Positions 1-9,274 of a stretch of DNA of 64,000 bases are shown one piece after another. The DNA is taken from contig NC_087063.1 of NCBI RefSeq assembly GCF_963678635.1, positions 28,594,599-28,658,598 of the forward strand, written 5' to 3'. The translations under genes were made by a program, and so were the position numbers. The notes beneath the pieces were generated by a model. The model was not told where the DNA came from and did no database searches. It worked only from the letters and a program-made list of their open reading frames with translations. How positions within the stretch are numbered: the stretch's first letter is position 1; each line of letters starts with the position of its first letter. Source of the stretch: Symsagittifera roscoffensis (lineage: Eukaryota; Xenacoelomorpha; Acoela; Convolutidae).

Positions 1-13
1 CTTTCCTCTCACT

Positions 14-532
14 ATGGAAACACGCCAGAGCAAGAGAGGAAAAAAGCAGAAGAAATACAATCCGTACGGCGAGGATTTCGTCGTGGACAGGATAGTTATA
101 AGTGATGTCATGGACTCGCTAGTGGGACTGGACGAAGTGGCGATGCTAGAAGAAATCAACTTGGTGAATGATATGGATCAAGATTGGATCGACGATCGAT
201 CAGAACCGGAAGTGGAGTTCGAACCAGAAGCGGAACAGACTCATGAGCAAGAACTAACGAACTTGCGCGTACTCGAATGGCTCCATGATCTGCCGACAGA
301 TCCAAAAGAGACGATCCTGACGATTCAGGGCGTCGATAAATACGGCATCAAATACATCAGTCATGACAATACCGAGTCCAACTGGGTCGCCCCAGATGGT
401 CCTCTACGTGTTCCACAATCCAACCTCGATCTCCTAGACTTTGGGCGATCGACGGGGACGTCGATGGATATTTTTGTCCGGGGAGTGGGGGTAGGACTCA
501 CCCACACCGAAAATCTGATAATAAAAAATTGA
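14..532 (+). CDS. Unrecognised acidic protein, first open frame of the LTR-type element
   Basis: Open frame of 172 residues beginning at the first ATG in the window. A basic N-terminus (RQSKRGKKQKK) is followed by an acidic stretch (residues about 50-80, rich in D and E). No domain is recognised. A relic of the same protein is readable in copy 2 near 12,009-12,130, where the stretches around DQDWIDDRS and LTNLRVLEWL have clear counterparts. That conservation between copies is the main evidence that the frame was once a real protein. It is followed at once by the macro-domain frame. Function unknown. Confidence 0.45.
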   Translation: METRQSKRGKKQKKYNPYGEDFVVDRIVISDVMDSLVGLDEVAMLEEINLVNDMDQDWIDDRSEPEVEFEPEAEQTHEQELTNLRVLEWLHDLPTDPKETILTIQGVDKYGIKYISHDNTESNWVAPDGPLRVPQSNLDLLDFGRSTGTSMDIFVRGVGVGLTHTENLIIKN

Positions 533-942
533 AATCGGCAAGGGAAACCGGAGAACTAGAGACAGAGGGCGAGAAGGCTAAAAAACCACCTTTTGGACGA
601 ATCTTTGAATCGTATTTTGATCTACCGAACCATTATTCGAACAATATCATCATAACGGACAGCGATTTCATACTCACGGAACGCACGTGCGCCATAGCGA
701 TAACCGCGGACGTAAGCTTCAAAACAGCACTAGCGGCTGACTTCAAAAGAGAATATAAGAATATCGAGTTTTTATGGAAACAGAGGCCTGGTGTGGGAGG
801 GATGATAGCGCTGCCCCCTGTTGCATCACAGATACCAGGGAAATATTTGTGTTTCCTGGTTACCAAGGCCACTGGTAGGCAAGACGTAGATCCAAAGAGC
901 TTGGTATTGGCCTTGACTCGACTTAGGGATTTTTTGGTTTAG
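529..942 (+). CDS. Macro-domain-like protein (TARG1/OARD1 type) of the LTR-type element
   Basis: The 137-residue frame resembles macro domains of the TARG1/OARD1 (C6orf130) class, which bind ADP-ribose and in host proteins remove it from modified residues. The matching pattern is a beta strand IIITDSDF, then a segment ITADVSFKTALAADFKREY (residues about 58-76) that aligns with the family's HCIS-D-x-M-G-x-GIA-x-F-KKKF block, then a Q-x-x-G segment and a strand KYLCFLVTKA that matches the family's YIYYLITKK, followed by SLVLALTRLRDFL. A relative is present in copy 2 (12,352-12,819) with the shared pattern TAD-x-SF-x-TALAA-x-F. It lies just after the first frame. I recognise the fold by pattern only. 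An ADP-ribose-related role is inference, and the element as a whole is treated as a fossil. Confidence 0.6.
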   Translation: MKSARETGELETEGEKAKKPPFGRIFESYFDLPNHYSNNIIITDSDFILTERTCAIAITADVSFKTALAADFKREYKNIEFLWKQRPGVGGMIALPPVASQIPGKYLCFLVTKATGRQDVDPKSLVLALTRLRDFLV

Positions 943-1566
943 AGAGGAGTGACCTCTCTCTCGTTGCCAGTATACGATCCTAATAGGGGAAAGCTACATC
1001 CGCGAGAGTTGTACGCACTTGTACATGTGATATTTTCAGAGACTGACATAGAAGTTTACTTACATAAAAAAACTATCTGAGCATATGCTAAGAATTGCGC
1101 TCGGCGATAAGTGGTTTTTATTAAGTTACTCGATAAGAATTAGAGTCAAGTTTTAGATTAGGTTAGGTTTTAGGTACAGTATTAGGGATTATGTTTTTAT
1201 GTGATAGTATAGGCGTGTGATGTTTTTGTGTTTATGTGTTATGTTATTGTTATGATATGTTTTATGTTTTGTGTCATAAAAGACCTGGGGTACTCCAGGT
1301 CATCAAGGTGACAGCGCACATTCGTGCTACCCTGACAAAGATAAAGGTGGACGATCCACCTTGGTGCTAAGTTTTTAAATCAGAATTGAGAAGCGAATTT
1401 CAATGGAGAGTTTTAAAGAGTTGAATGATGTTGTATGCATAAATGGTGGTTTTAAGTCGCGACTTGTTTTTTAGATCTTGATTGATCAAAAATTGTTTAT
1501 TGAATCCATTGAATCGAAACGAGACAGGAAGACACTACACGACAGCAAAAATCAACACGATAAGAA
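943..1566 (+). other. Non-coding gap between element genes, with clustered RNA hairpins
   Basis: A T-rich stretch between the macro-domain frame and the large SGNH frame. At 1,282-1,362 it holds two perfect 7-bp stems: GACCTGG/CCAGGTC (1,282-1,301) and AAGGTGG/CCACCTT with a 5-nt loop (1,344-1,362). Between them a GTGACAGCGCAC / GTGCTACCCTGAC pairing is possible. Such a cluster could be an RNA control element or a translation-entry structure for the frame starting at 1,567; that is inference. Copy 2 has a related gap near 12,870-13,100, but its hairpins are not preserved by eye. Confidence 0.4.
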
Positions 1567-4488
1567 ATGGGTGATACGAACGAACTCATGGAATTCCTCT
1601 CAGCGAGTCTAGGAGCGACTCTAGACGAGATCTATCAGCGGCTGATCGATGGTGATTTCACACGAGAAGACCCGGGGCTGGCGATGTTTGTGGTCGCGCT
1701 CCTCAATACATTAGGACGAGAGGGTCGAGGGAATCGCCCTACGGAAGTCGTGTTGATGTTGGCCTTCGGTGAGTCCGGGACCGCCGAGAGAGTCCGAAAT
1801 CGACTGATGAGATGGAGGCGTGGACAGAGGGACCACCGGCTAGGTGAGATGCCCTTACCAGTCCAACCGGCGCAGCCACTCATCGGAGCGAAGAGACAAC
1901 GTGATGGGCCAGGCCCGTCACATTCGGTCGACTCCCCTACAGCTGCTCCTCCTTCGAAGAAAGTGAGGGTGAGTGAAATAGAGATCCAGACGTCGGAGAC
2001 GATCGAGACGCTGGAGAAGAAGGAGAAAGATCAGAGCGAGCTGCGCGCCAAACTCCAGGAGTATAGGGCAATAGCTCGAGAGAGAGACGAATGGAAGAAG
2101 AAATACGAAGATCTGCAGGTGGCTTATAAGGAGGATGAAATAAAGCACCTGAAGGAGCTGTATATGGCGAAGGTGAGCCAAGTGTCACCGGAAGTTCTGG
2201 CGAGCATGAGATCCTCGGAGGGACCCAACGACACACGCCCCGGGACAACAGCCCAGGAGCTGTGTATATCGAGAGGGCCCGAGGTTCTGGATTTACGTGC
2301 ATCGAGAGAGCCCGAGGCTCCTCAGCAGACACGACTGTCTGCTTCTAGTCAAAGATTCACGATACCAGACCCTCCTGACACTTACCTCGCCTCTCAGTTC
2401 CAAGAATCGTTCAACCATGTGGCCAGAGCAACGATGGATGAGATCAGCCGAACCACTGGACGGACATTGGGTAGGATCGTTCCTTCCCAGCGTCGTGATC
2501 AGTCATCTAATAGCTCGGAGCGAGAACCCCACACGATAGTGCCCTCGGGGACTGCGCATGGCAGAACCTATCAAAAGTCCCGCGTGGTAGAAATTAGGAA
2601 GAATCTGATGACACGGCACCAGTTCACGCAAGTAGCTGCGGAGCATCCTCGATCCTGCCTGAATGACATGAGCTGGAACCCCGCTACGAGCGACCAGGTA
2701 ATTCCCCCAGGGAGTCGCCACCTGATCATAGGAGACAGTTTGGTGAGGGATCTGAATGAGATCTTCGTCTATGGTCAGAAAACCACTTTGTCCTTTGGAG
2801 GAGCTTCAGTGGCTCAGGTCATCAAGATGATGGAATTCCAAAGCGAGGATCACCTGGATACGCTGGTGATAATGCTAGGAACTAACGACGTCTCGAGAGC
2901 CCCAGTGACTCCCGAGTGCAAGTGGGAGCCTCTGCTGGTATGCCTTCTGAATGAACTGAAGGAGAAGTACAGTCCCAGGTTTGTGGTGCTGTGCACGATA
3001 CCACAAAACCCGCTGGTGGGCACCACAGTGGCAGATTTCATGAGTGGCAACGTGACACGGTGGAACGAAATGATCCGTAATCTGGTGAGAAGCAACCCTG
3101 GCGAGTTGCGACTTCTGGATCTCGAAAACACGCTGCGCATGATTGATCACATTGCGCTTACCAGAGATGGGATACATTTCAACACCCAACGAGGGAGACA
3201 CTGGATGAATGATTTATTTCAGACGCAATTGAGGGAAATGGAGCAGGAATCGAGGGCGACCAGTTCTCTGGCTCGGACCAGCTCAACGACCGGAGGAAGT
3301 AGAATAAGGGCAAGCGTGCCCGAATCCCTCGTCAACCGCCTTGGGCCCTTGGCGATGGAGACGGCTGTAGCCGCACCCACCGCTCCGAGCTCAAACGTGA
3401 GAGAGAGGCTAGGGACTGCTCCTCCTCCCAGAACACAACCGCTTGAAAGCCGACTCGGCAGATCAGTGGTTCAGGACAGAAATAACTCCCAGACCGTGTC
3501 TAGGAGGAACGATCCGCCCGCCACGGCAAACCCTGCTCCAGCAGCAGGACCGTCTACGAACGCCGTGCCTGCGGAGGGAGTTGAACCAGGCAGCCTGCTG
3601 CTTTGGGAACGATCAGACCCGAGTCATTGGGGACAGTATAAGACAGACATGTCCACGAAATTGAACATGAATGCCCTGACGTGTCGGGAGGACGCGATGA
3701 GAATGATTGGCGGAGAAAGTCCCACGGTGTCGCGATTGTATCGGATACCAGGCGTGGATTGGCTGCTAGCAGAGCAGGAGCAGTTCAGCTCTACGACTAC
3801 GCTCCGACATGCAGACTTGAATGGATTGCCTCAGGACAACACCTTTGGACCCTTGAACACGCGGTCCCTTACGGACGTCCGACAGAGAGCCCGGGAATTG
3901 ACGCCACCTGCTCGAAGGGGCAAGTTTCAGGTAGAGAACAAGCCCAACAACAAGCATCGGAAGATGTACAGGCAGTTCGCTAAACCACCTGGTCAGACGC
4001 CTGGTGAGTATTCAAGGGACTACCCCCGAACGACCACGGTAGATGGAGATGACCAGAGATATGGGAAACTGAAGGCCCCAATAGGCGACGGCCTGTTCGC
4101 AGCTTACGATCCCTTAGAGATGAAAGCTGCAAAGTATCTGATCGTAGCCAGTTCCGATTATCTCTACACGCCCCGTTCTCTCTTTTGGCCCGACGTGATT
4201 TTCTTCACGGCACCTAAATTGGATTGGGGACAGGCAATCGGCATGATGATAAGTGTACGAAGGGTGGTCAGTATGGAGCCGCAGATGATAGTGGTTGCAG
4301 GCTCAAATAATCATCTGCAAAGCAGGGGCTTATTGTCACGTCTGACGGATGGGTCGATCCCGAGCAACGAGATCATAGGGGAAGCGATAATGACATTGCT
4401 CTCGGCGATGGCTGAGGTAGAAGCAGCAGCAAAACAACGTTTCACCCATAATGTGGTGAAGGTGGTCTTTGTGTTGTCACCAGGGTAG
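1567..4488 (+). CDS. Large coiled-coil protein with SGNH/GDSL-hydrolase-like domain
   Basis: Open frame of 973 residues. Residues about 136-205 are rich in E, K, R and L and look like a coiled coil. Residues about 385-560 form an SGNH/GDSL-hydrolase-like domain: GDS at 389-391 (block I, nucleophile serine 391), GTND at 438-441 (block III, asparagine), and DGIH at 534-537 (block V, the Asp-x-x-His dyad). All three diagnostic blocks are in the right order and spacing. A low-complexity Pro/Ser/Thr/Arg linker follows (about 565-680). The last 270 residues form a second conserved region, unnamed by me, with motifs VDWLLAEQEQFSSTT and VVAGSNNHLQSRG. Related text is found in copy 2 near 14,430-15,500. 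SGNH domains act as esterases or lipases and also occur in ORF1 proteins of some CR1 LINEs. The role here (envelope, membrane or structural) is not known. Confidence 0.7.
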   Translation: MGDTNELMEFLSASLGATLDEIYQRLIDGDFTREDPGLAMFVVALLNTLGREGRGNRPTEVVLMLAFGESGTAERVRNRLMRWRRGQRDHRLGEMPLPVQPAQPLIGAKRQRDGPGPSHSVDSPTAAPPSKKVRVSEIEIQTSETIETLEKKEKDQSELRAKLQEYRAIARERDEWKKKYEDLQVAYKEDEIKHLKELYMAKVSQVSPEVLASMRSSEGPNDTRPGTTAQELCISRGPEVLDLRASREPEAPQQTRLSASSQRFTIPDPPDTYLASQFQESFNHVARATMDEISRTTGRTLGRIVPSQRRDQSSNSSEREPHTIVPSGTAHGRTYQKSRVVEIRKNLMTRHQFTQVAAEHPRSCLNDMSWNPATSDQVIPPGSRHLIIGDSLVRDLNEIFVYGQKTTLSFGGASVAQVIKMMEFQSEDHLDTLVIMLGTNDVSRAPVTPECKWEPLLVCLLNELKEKYSPRFVVLCTIPQNPLVGTTVADFMSGNVTRWNEMIRNLVRSNPGELRLLDLENTLRMIDHIALTRDGIHFNTQRGRHWMNDLFQTQLREMEQESRATSSLARTSSTTGGSRIRASVPESLVNRLGPLAMETAVAAPTAPSSNVRERLGTAPPPRTQPLESRLGRSVVQDRNNSQTVSRRNDPPATANPAPAAGPSTNAVPAEGVEPGSLLLWERSDPSHWGQYKTDMSTKLNMNALTCREDAMRMIGGESPTVSRLYRIPGVDWLLAEQEQFSSTTTLRHADLNGLPQDNTFGPLNTRSLTDVRQRARELTPPARRGKFQVENKPNNKHRKMYRQFAKPPGQTPGEYSRDYPRTTTVDGDDQRYGKLKAPIGDGLFAAYDPLEMKAAKYLIVASSDYLYTPRSLFWPDVIFFTAPKLDWGQAIGMMISVRRVVSMEPQMIVVAGSNNHLQSRGLLSRLTDGSIPSNEIIGEAIMTLLSAMAEVEAAAKQRFTHNVVKVVFVLSPG

Positions 4489-4685
4489 GCTGCATTGCCA
4501 GAACCCCTTCAGTTTGTATACACAATGGTCACGACGATAGCAGAGGGGAGGTTCAACGTGATAATTCCTGCCCCGAACAGAGTAGTGGACCCAGACAATT
4601 ACTACCCGTTCCGATCGAGCTTCCCGCCGTTTGGGCTGATATTTCCAATGCCATACAGGGGCTCAGAGATTGTAGCACAACTCGG

Positions 4686-6878
4686 TTGGTGCTAGGTGAG
4701 GTTCTGGGGTTGGAGCTGTCCAACTTTGCCAGATTGCTGAAGTTAAGACCAGGGGTGGATGACGATCATCTGTTAGTACAACAGGTGGCTGATGATCTCT
4801 GGTTCAGACAGATGGATCATGCCGAGAATGAGCAGGGCAGGATAGTCAGGAAGAACATGACATCAGCGGAAGAAGATCTCATGGCAATGGCTTTGCGCAC
4901 GAAGCCGCACAATAACGTATGGTTGTACTTGTCACCAAGGCTGTGCACCTTGGGTGAGGACGCGTTCGAGCATGCGCGGGCAGTGATAAAAGAGATACAC
5001 GTGTATCTGAAAAATTTGTTTGATGCCCGGGAGTTAGCTGGGGGCATGATGTTGAAGCTGATGCAGGACGTAAACACGATGTCACTGGACAAGTTCCAAG
5101 CTGACGTGCTAGCCACGAGGGCACAGTACGAACGATCGAATGCTATCTTGGGTGAAATGGGAGTGGGATGGACGCCATCCTTCCTGTCGACGTGCTATCC
5201 CAGGGCATCCCGGAACTTGATCGCGAGTTTTGTCAGAGACATCAGGAAGTTATCGATTGGCCTGGTGTTAGCCTTATACGTGACATTTGGTCACGAAAAT
5301 TTCGTGAACGGGCCGGCGAATCTCTTCACCCAAGCGATGGCAGATTTGAGATTGGATGGACTCCTGACCCTGATTGCCATGACCTACGGTCGACTGGGGG
5401 ATTTGCTTGTGCTGTTACGTTACCCCGAACAACTACAGGGACCCAGTCGTGAGTTCAATGCACAGTTGGAAACCGCCTCGCTCAAGAAGATGAAAGACTG
5501 GAGGACTCTCCTGCTCCAAAATCTTTTACAGCAGAACAGAAGCGTCACGGGAGAAGATAAGGTGGCGACGGATGCGAGTGAGTGCAAGCAATATTGTGGC
5601 ATGCCCTTGCTGACAGATTTGGCAGTCATGATGCGGATCGATCCGTTGGCTCTGATTCACGGACTGCGGGAATTCGTCACGGTGGTGTATGGACCGGTGA
5701 TGTCCTTCGTGTTCCCGGACGTGCAAGTCGAGGCATACAGGAATTCGGTGTTATACGTCAACCTGGTCTCAGTCGTGGACTGTTCCGTGCTGAACTGGGT
5801 AGAGCAGAGGGAGTTGAGAGGGCTGGCCAGTGACGATAGGCTGTTCGGAAGAATAGCGGAGCCAGGTTGGATGTTGATGGATTTCAACAACCACTTCAAG
5901 TGGCGAATGGGCCGTGAGGAACTTTCTCACATCCAGTTCAACCCGAAGCTTTGGAACTTAAGACCAGTAGTGAAGGATACGGGAGCGGCCATGGGAGTGC
6001 CACTCTTACCAGAAGCCAATGCACACGCTAAAGAGAACCAACAAGCGTGGCTTTCCGGGTCCAGGCCGCTGCCGGACCAATGCCCTCGACATCCACCGAT
6101 AAGGAGGATGTTGTTGGGAGTCACATCTCCCATCATTGCCCCTCGCATCGGAGCAGCTCGTGACGCAGAGAAGAGAATGTTGAAGTGGAGTGAAGGGATG
6201 GAGCCGCGCTTCATCGGCTGGAATGTTGCAGCCGCGCACACGTTTGACTTCTCATTTCCTGATGCTTGGAGCAGGAAAAAGATCAAGGCACTACCTTCTA
6301 GGAGACCAGAGGTCTCGGCCGAAATGTGGAACGAAGTGTATTCTCCCACAGATGACTTATCAAGACTGAAGTGGTCAGAAGAAGTGAAAGTAGTGATGAT
6401 GGAAGTGGCAAAGGAGAGCAGAGGAGGCTCATATATAACAATAGAGGACCTGGCACCACATGGCGAGGAGTCTGTAGAATTCCTGGTGAATGATGAGTTG
6501 TTTTATCACGCAGGTGACATGACCGTACCGGCTCAGCCGGATTCGGGCATAGACTCACAACAAGGACCTTCAGGACCCAGGCCAAAACCTGATGCAGGTG
6601 ATGATGAATTGATGGATCGGGACGATGACGATAACGATACCGAGGGAAAGACGGGAAAACCGGGTGAGACGGATCTGGGAGCGTTAGAGAGAGACTTGCT
6701 AGAATACCGGTTTGGTGAAGACGACGATGGGGAAGTCGATGGGAGTCTATTGCTAATGACGCCATCGTCTTTCATGTCCCCTACAAAGGAGGCGTCGGCC
6801 GACTTTTCCCCGATAGACCCAATAAGCCAGGCGAGAGAATGCCGAAGCAGGGATCCGCAGAAATTGCTCCATGAGTAA
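4686..6878 (+). CDS. Unrecognised 730-residue protein of the LTR-type element
   Basis: Long open frame, mostly helical by composition for its first 550 residues, with a very acidic tail (residues about 636-665, runs of D) and Pro/Gly-rich text just before it. I recognise no enzyme motif, and in particular no polymerase or integrase signature. Its beginning (around the motif GLELSNFARLLKL) has a recognisable relative in copy 2 near 16,085-16,130, so the protein belonged to the element before the two copies diverged. A structural role would suit its size and lack of enzyme motifs, but this is speculation. Confidence 0.5.
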   Translation: MVLGEVLGLELSNFARLLKLRPGVDDDHLLVQQVADDLWFRQMDHAENEQGRIVRKNMTSAEEDLMAMALRTKPHNNVWLYLSPRLCTLGEDAFEHARAVIKEIHVYLKNLFDARELAGGMMLKLMQDVNTMSLDKFQADVLATRAQYERSNAILGEMGVGWTPSFLSTCYPRASRNLIASFVRDIRKLSIGLVLALYVTFGHENFVNGPANLFTQAMADLRLDGLLTLIAMTYGRLGDLLVLLRYPEQLQGPSREFNAQLETASLKKMKDWRTLLLQNLLQQNRSVTGEDKVATDASECKQYCGMPLLTDLAVMMRIDPLALIHGLREFVTVVYGPVMSFVFPDVQVEAYRNSVLYVNLVSVVDCSVLNWVEQRELRGLASDDRLFGRIAEPGWMLMDFNNHFKWRMGREELSHIQFNPKLWNLRPVVKDTGAAMGVPLLPEANAHAKENQQAWLSGSRPLPDQCPRHPPIRRMLLGVTSPIIAPRIGAARDAEKRMLKWSEGMEPRFIGWNVAAAHTFDFSFPDAWSRKKIKALPSRRPEVSAEMWNEVYSPTDDLSRLKWSEEVKVVMMEVAKESRGGSYITIEDLAPHGEESVEFLVNDELFYHAGDMTVPAQPDSGIDSQQGPSGPRPKPDAGDDELMDRDDDDNDTEGKTGKPGETDLGALERDLLEYRFGEDDDGEVDGSLLLMTPSSFMSPTKEASADFSPIDPISQARECRSRDPQKLLHE

Positions 6879-6905
6879 CCAAGGAGGAGAAAAATCGAAG
6901 AATCA

Positions 6906-8867
6906 ATGAGGGTATCCTTCCTGAGCACGCTGCCGGAAGAGGAATGGGAGAGATATCAAAGTGAGTTAGAAGGCAAGACAGGGACAACCTGGAGCCGAGT
7001 GAATTTCATGGAAAAATCATGGGACGTGATACGACGATATGGGACGCAGTCCATAATGAAGGTGGGATTGAACCAACCCATCATGCGTGAGGTCTTGGAG
7101 AAAATAGTGAACTCCATGGAGTCGGATGTTCTGACCGAGTCAGTAACAGAAGACAGTGCCGATGATCAGCAAGTCGCAAAGAAATTCCCTGTCAGACGAG
7201 CCAGGAAGGGGCTGAAGCGACTAAAAGGGAAAACAGGAAGTCGAGCCATGAACCCGAGAGTGGTGAAGTCGAGAGCCAGCGCAGTGGTGACCTCTCTAAC
7301 GAGCGCAGGTCGTTCAGGCGAGAGCGGGCAAGGAGATAGTGCAACGCTGACAGGGGGAGAAAAAGAGAATCTGATACCCCCTATGCTCTTGGCAGGTCTG
7401 ACCACGACTGCCGTAAGATCAAAGAAAACAGCACGAACCCTGGCAGACACTAAATTAGAGATGGAGATCATCAGTCAATGTGGATCTGGAGGACTTGAAG
7501 ATTACAGGCCCTCGCGGACCAATATAGCCAAGCTGAAGCTGGAAGGACAACTCGACGTGGTCGAGTACAGTCGAGTCACTGTGCCGGAATCAGTCCACAT
7601 GGGGGATCCAGCAGGAGGTTATGTGGAGATGTTGAAATCGAGAAACTCAGCGAGAGGGCACCTGATGGCTTGGAGCGAGAAGCGAGCCATGCAGGAATAT
7701 CTGAAAGAGATCACGGAGAGTTCAAACTTAAATCGACAAGAATACGGCACGGTAATGTCCTCTGAAGCGAACGAAATTGGATTGGAAAGGCTACTAGAAA
7801 TCTCCTGGAGGGCGGCCCTCCAGAGATACTTCGACGAATCGATGCATGCACCTGCTACGGTGGCAGCATACCTGGCTCATCCTTGCATGAGAACTGATCT
7901 GCAAGTACGGTTGGCTTGGTGCCTGATGGGCATCAAGAAGGCGGAGTATGAAGCCAGTAATGATTCGAAATCACGGGAACAGGAGCTGGAGTTGATGGAA
8001 GCTCTGCGAGCGTTGATTTCAAAAGACGATTCTGCGATAGCATGGGCTAAGCGTAAGGATGCCCTTTGCTTTGTCAGGTTCGTGGTGTATCGTATCCCCA
8101 CTCCTGTTTTGGGAGAATGTATAAAGATCATTCGGCAAAAGGGAGTTGATTGCGAAAGAAACTTCCTTAGGGCACTCCTGGAACTGTATCAGGATATGCC
8201 GTTGACTGTACCAAACAAGGAGTCGAATGACATGGAGAGCTATCGCAAGTTGGAAGAGGTGAGAAGATATTCCAACAAAGAACTGAGAGTGAGCCGGGAG
8301 TTGATTGAAGCAGTCAAAGGACAAAAAGAGTTTGCAACACTAGGGAAACTGAAGTCGTTCCAATATGTGTCTGGCATACCGGGGATGGCGTATAATCCCT
8401 TCGTGATTGAAGAAGCCAGGGAAGCGTACTTCGACTATGAGCAAGTCATAGTACTCAATTTCTGGGTTGAACGTATTAAAGAGACTGGGATGCTGATGGT
8501 GGAACAACCCAAGCTGGGAATTATCTTGGAAGAACGAGTGGTCGAACCCTCGGTTCCCGAGCTAAAGGGGCAAGTGAGTTTTGATTGTGGTTTTTGGGAC
8601 GGTCCCTTGAAAACCAGTCTAGTGACGATGTGGGAACTCATGAAGCCTTCTTGGTGTCCTCATCCTAACGCCGGTTTAATCTGGGACATGACGGCGGATA
8701 TCACGTTAGACCTGGATGATGACGCGAGTTTGCATGATCTGGCCATGATACATCATCTGCTGGCCATGAGGTTGACGAAGCAGAAGAGCAACCCATCCAC
8801 GGTTTGGCTCAACATAGTGGGATGGAAGGACATGTTTGTAACCTGGGACACTGCCTGGTTACGCTGA
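6906..8867 (+). CDS. Unrecognised 653-residue protein of the LTR-type element
   Basis: Open frame starting 27 bp after the previous one. A basic, Ser/Thr-rich segment lies at residues about 90-190, followed by a long, probably helical region. The N-terminal motif FLSTLPEEEWERY and the later WDVIRRYGTQS are matched in copy 2 (about 17,755-17,925: FLPEGEWEV and VVQCYGTQS), and more of the frame can be followed there to about 19,400. No known domain is recognised. Near the end the text WDMTADITLDLDDDASL contains aspartates, but it does not have the context of a reverse transcriptase or an RNase H, so I do not assign a catalytic role. Confidence 0.5.
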   Translation: MRVSFLSTLPEEEWERYQSELEGKTGTTWSRVNFMEKSWDVIRRYGTQSIMKVGLNQPIMREVLEKIVNSMESDVLTESVTEDSADDQQVAKKFPVRRARKGLKRLKGKTGSRAMNPRVVKSRASAVVTSLTSAGRSGESGQGDSATLTGGEKENLIPPMLLAGLTTTAVRSKKTARTLADTKLEMEIISQCGSGGLEDYRPSRTNIAKLKLEGQLDVVEYSRVTVPESVHMGDPAGGYVEMLKSRNSARGHLMAWSEKRAMQEYLKEITESSNLNRQEYGTVMSSEANEIGLERLLEISWRAALQRYFDESMHAPATVAAYLAHPCMRTDLQVRLAWCLMGIKKAEYEASNDSKSREQELELMEALRALISKDDSAIAWAKRKDALCFVRFVVYRIPTPVLGECIKIIRQKGVDCERNFLRALLELYQDMPLTVPNKESNDMESYRKLEEVRRYSNKELRVSRELIEAVKGQKEFATLGKLKSFQYVSGIPGMAYNPFVIEEAREAYFDYEQVIVLNFWVERIKETGMLMVEQPKLGIILEERVVEPSVPELKGQVSFDCGFWDGPLKTSLVTMWELMKPSWCPHPNAGLIWDMTADITLDLDDDASLHDLAMIHHLLAMRLTKQKSNPSTVWLNIVGWKDMFVTWDTAWLR

Positions 8868-9274
8868 GCGAGCAGCATCGGCAACTGGCACGATTGTACG
8901 GAAGATTGAGCATGTCGGATAAGAGTGGCATGGAGTTGGTCGCGGACTGTCATGGGGTGACGGATGTAAACTTGATCACAGCCTTGGGATTTTGTAGCAT
9001 GACAAGTTCGATCGAATCGCTTGAGCGCCTGGAGCGTGCCCATGAGCTAGTGACGTCCCTCAGTGTGGAATTATTCCCTGGAGCATTGCAAACGGAGCAG
9101 AAGATCGGAGGCTGGAGAGAAGCTCTGGAGAACGAGATGAATCTGAAAGATAGTGAGGCCTATCATAAACCGACTGGTTCAAAATATCTGGTGGGTTCAA
9201 GCTCCGCACCATATTGCAATAGTAGATATCCTACACACATGGTGGTGATGGATGCAAGGACACAGCAGGTGTGA
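8804..9274 (+). CDS. Unrecognised 156-residue open frame of the LTR-type element
   Basis: Open frame lying between the 653- and 357-residue frames and overlapping the end of the former. The segment with motifs GVTDVNLITALGFCSM and ESLERLERAHELV is clearly matched in copy 2 near 19,500-19,600 (LVTAVGFVSM, ESLMNLEKAHEMV). Conservation between two diverged copies supports it as genuine coding sequence of the element. No domain is recognised. Whether it was a free protein or part of a neighbour cannot be decided from this window. Confidence 0.4.
   Translation: MAQHSGMEGHVCNLGHCLVTLSEQHRQLARLYGRLSMSDKSGMELVADCHGVTDVNLITALGFCSMTSSIESLERLERAHELVTSLSVELFPGALQTEQKIGGWREALENEMNLKDSEAYHKPTGSKYLVGSSSAPYCNSRYPTHMVVMDARTQQV

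Noticed and set aside
8700-8760. DLDDDASL text as a possible polymerase or RNase H active site
   Set aside because: No surrounding motifs of either enzyme family are present; the aspartates alone are not evidence.
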